Assembly: GCA_025938055.1 (NCBI GenBank)
Contig: JAICQC010000036.1
Location: 1-18,223, forward strand
Length of the DNA: 18,223 nt
Direction: 5' to 3'
From: Anaerolineales bacterium
Lineage (GTDB): Bacteria > Chloroflexota > Anaerolineae > Anaerolineales > Villigracilaceae
The notes beneath the pieces are model-generated. The model made no database searches. It had not been told where the DNA came from and worked only from the letters and a program-made list of their open reading frames with translations. Position numbers and translations under genes: made by a program. Of this stretch, positions 16,654-18,223 are shown piece by piece (position 1 is the stretch's first letter; each line of letters begins with the position of its first letter).

Positions 16654-18223
16654 TCATAGTACTCTCCTCAACACCAGCATTGTCAGATCGTCGGCGGGAG
16701 GCATATCTTTCACAAAATTGAGCAGGGATTTTTCCACCACATCCAGCAGCTCGGAGGCAGACGAGCAAAGGTTGGATTGGATCGCCTCCATGAGGCGTTC
16801 TTCTCCGAAGAAGTCGCCTGCGTGGTCAAAAGATTCGGTCAAGCCATCGGTATAAAGCAAAACGTTATCATCTTTTTGGAGAGGAATGACACGCTGTTCG
16901 AACTTCACTTCCTCCGATGCGCCGAGTGCTACGCCCGTGCGCTTCAGGCGCTCCACGCCGCCATCACACTTGATCCACAGCGGCGGATTATGCCCCGCGT
17001 TGACATAGGTCAGTTCGTTTTTCTCCATATCGAGCACGGCATAAACGGCGGTGACGAACATTCCCTGCTTTGTATCGGGGATTAACAGATCGTTGACCCG
17101 CTTCATCGCCTCGGCGGGGGATTCCAGCTCGGTCACCGCCGCGCGCACAAGGGTCCGTGTGAGCGCCATGAAGAGGGCAGCAGGCACGCCTTTGTCCGCG
17201 ACGTCAGCGATGAAGAGTCCCAAACGCTTATTGGGCAGGTCGAAGACATCATAGAAGTCGCCGCCCACCTGCCGAGCCGTCTTCCAACGCGCTGCAAGCT
17301 CCCACTCCTCAAACTGCGGCAGGGACTCGGGAATAAACGTTTGCTGAATCTGGCGCGCCAGCTGGACCTCGGTCTCGAGGCGTTCGCGCACGACCATCTC
17401 TTTTTGCAGGAGATCGTTTTGGATGGCAAGCGCCGCCTGCTGCGCAATACCGGTGATGATCTCGAGTCGTCTGGCGCGGAAGCGCAGTCCGCCGGGAGCT
17501 TCCTCGATCAGCATCACGCCGTAAAGTGCATCCTTCACAGCGATGGGTACCGCGAACAGGAAGGCGCCGGGGCTGCCAAGATTCACTTCCTGATTGGGGT
17601 CGAGCGAAAGCCAGGCTGGCAGACCGCGCTGTCCGTCAGGGTCGAGCTGGCAAGCCATCAGCCCGGTCGTATCACGACATGAATCCAAAAAGGTAAATTC
17701 ACCAGGCGCAAACGAACGATGCCAGAAGAGCTTTTCTTCCTCTTCCGAGAGCCCGTACTGCTGGGAGGGGTGGAAAACATTCTTTTCGCTATCCCACTGA
17801 TACAGAGCTGCGCGTCCCACGCCAACGATGATCGGCATAATGCGGATGATCGTCCCAAGGATTTCGTCCAGATCGTTCAGGCTGACGACTGCCTGCGCCA
17901 CCTGCAACAATGCGGCAGAGGCATATGCCTGCTCCTGCGCTGTATCGTAGAGGCGAGCGTTCTCAATGGCAACGGCTGCGTAGCTTGCGAACGTGGTTGT
18001 CATCGCCTGCGATTCGTGTCCGTACCTGCCAGGTGTGTTGTGAGCGATGGTGATGACGCCATAAGGCTGGTCACCGACACGCAAAGGCACAGCCAGAGCG
18101 GAGTAGTCCTGTTCGTACCCTGCCGTCAGCCCGGTGATCCAGATTGGGTCTGTTGGCTTTCGAATGACAGGCTGGTCGGAATAGAGAGCGTTCATCAACC
18201 GTTCATAGGCGTCCGGTGAGTCA
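16654..18223 (-). CDS. GAF-domain PP2C/SpoIIE-type serine phosphatase (N-terminus outside window)
   Basis: RsbU-like phosphatase, probably controlling an anti-sigma-factor antagonist in a partner-switching pathway. The frame is open to the right edge (an upstream ...DAYERL precedes the first Met/TTG), so the gene is 5' truncated; about 522 residues are seen. In order there are: the end of one GAF domain (YGVITIAHN ... FASYAAVAIENARLYD), a second GAF domain (about 105-265), a short coiled-coil linker (RLETEVQLARQIQQTFIP), and a SpoIIE domain with GGDFYDVF, IADVADKGVPAALFMA, YVNAGHNPPL, LLYTDGLTE and ADDLTMLVL carrying the metal-binding Asp residues. All catalytic Asp are present. No anti-sigma or STAS gene is visible in the window, so the target is unknown. 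Confidence 0.93.
   Translation of the reverse strand, partial: DSPDAYERLMNALYSDQPVIRKPTDPIWITGLTAGYEQDYSALAVPLRVGDQPYGVITIAHNTPGRYGHESQAMTTTFASYAAVAIENARLYDTAQEQAYASAALLQVAQAVVSLNDLDEILGTIIRIMPIIVGVGRAALYQWDSEKNVFHPSQQYGLSEEEEKLFWHRSFAPGEFTFLDSCRDTTGLMACQLDPDGQRGLPAWLSLDPNQEVNLGSPGAFLFAVPIAVKDALYGVMLIEEAPGGLRFRARRLEIITGIAQQAALAIQNDLLQKEMVVRERLETEVQLARQIQQTFIPESLPQFEEWELAARWKTARQVGGDFYDVFDLPNKRLGLFIADVADKGVPAALFMALTRTLVRAAVTELESPAEAMKRVNDLLIPDTKQGMFVTAVYAVLDMEKNELTYVNAGHNPPLWIKCDGGVERLKRTGVALGASEEVKFEQRVIPLQKDDNVLLYTDGLTESFDHAGDFFGEERLMEAIQSNLCSSASELLDVVEKSLLNFVKDMPPADDLTMLVLRRVL

Overview
The window is about 18.2 kb of gene-dense, moderately GC-rich bacterial DNA. No gene-free stretch exceeds about 160 bases. 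There are no tRNA, rRNA or CRISPR loci and no recognisable transposase. The mix (a phosphate dikinase, secreted LysM repeats, tandem FemAB proteins, RidA, a GAF/SpoIIE phosphatase, and spacers full of short periodic repeats) best fits an environmental Chloroflexota bacterium, perhaps Anaerolineae. This assignment is an inference from gene style, not a database match.

Layout. Two genes lie on the + strand: the 3' part of pyruvate phosphate dikinase (1-1648) and enolase (3359-4654). Both work at the phosphoenolpyruvate node. Each converges on a minus-strand neighbour, and a long perfect or near-perfect hairpin sits at each meeting point (1656-1692 and 4663-4702). A secreted four-LysM protein (1704-2462) and a PlsC-type acyltransferase (2562-3257) lie between them on the minus strand. 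plsC and eno are divergent.

From 15847 down to 4701 every gene is on the minus strand. In transcription order they are: RidA; a PhoB-type response regulator; a PhoR-type histidine kinase; an ExoA-like glycosyltransferase; a WbaP/WcaJ-type polyprenyl-phosphate sugar-phosphate transferase; a GalE/WbpP-type epimerase; a WbpM/CapD-type nucleotide-sugar 4,6-dehydratase; two FemAB-type aminoacyl/acyl transferases; and a D-cysteine desulfhydrase-like PLP enzyme. Most junctions from 13199 to 4701 overlap or nearly touch (8-nt overlap, 1-nt gap, ATGA, 3-nt gap, TAATG), so the surface-polysaccharide and cell-envelope genes form one translationally coupled block. The block makes biological sense: nucleotide-sugar modification, priming onto undecaprenyl phosphate, sugar addition, and cell-wall or lipid-linked aminoacyl modification. 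A likely sigma70-type promoter for the RidA/two-component part is at 15883-15912.

The right end holds a small secreted helical protein of unknown function (16006-16569) and the 3' part of a GAF-GAF-SpoIIE phosphatase (16654-18223).

The most unusual signal is a set of short-period degenerate tandem repeats. Three (13202-13250, 15389-15441, 7857-7904) occupy most or all of the short spacers between the co-directional minus-strand genes, with periods of 7, 7 and 8 nt. A fourth, period 7, is embedded in frame inside the second FemAB gene (6077-6132), exactly where its tandem paralogue lacks about 17 residues. They resemble in style the heptamer STRR repeats of cyanobacteria, but each array has a different unit.
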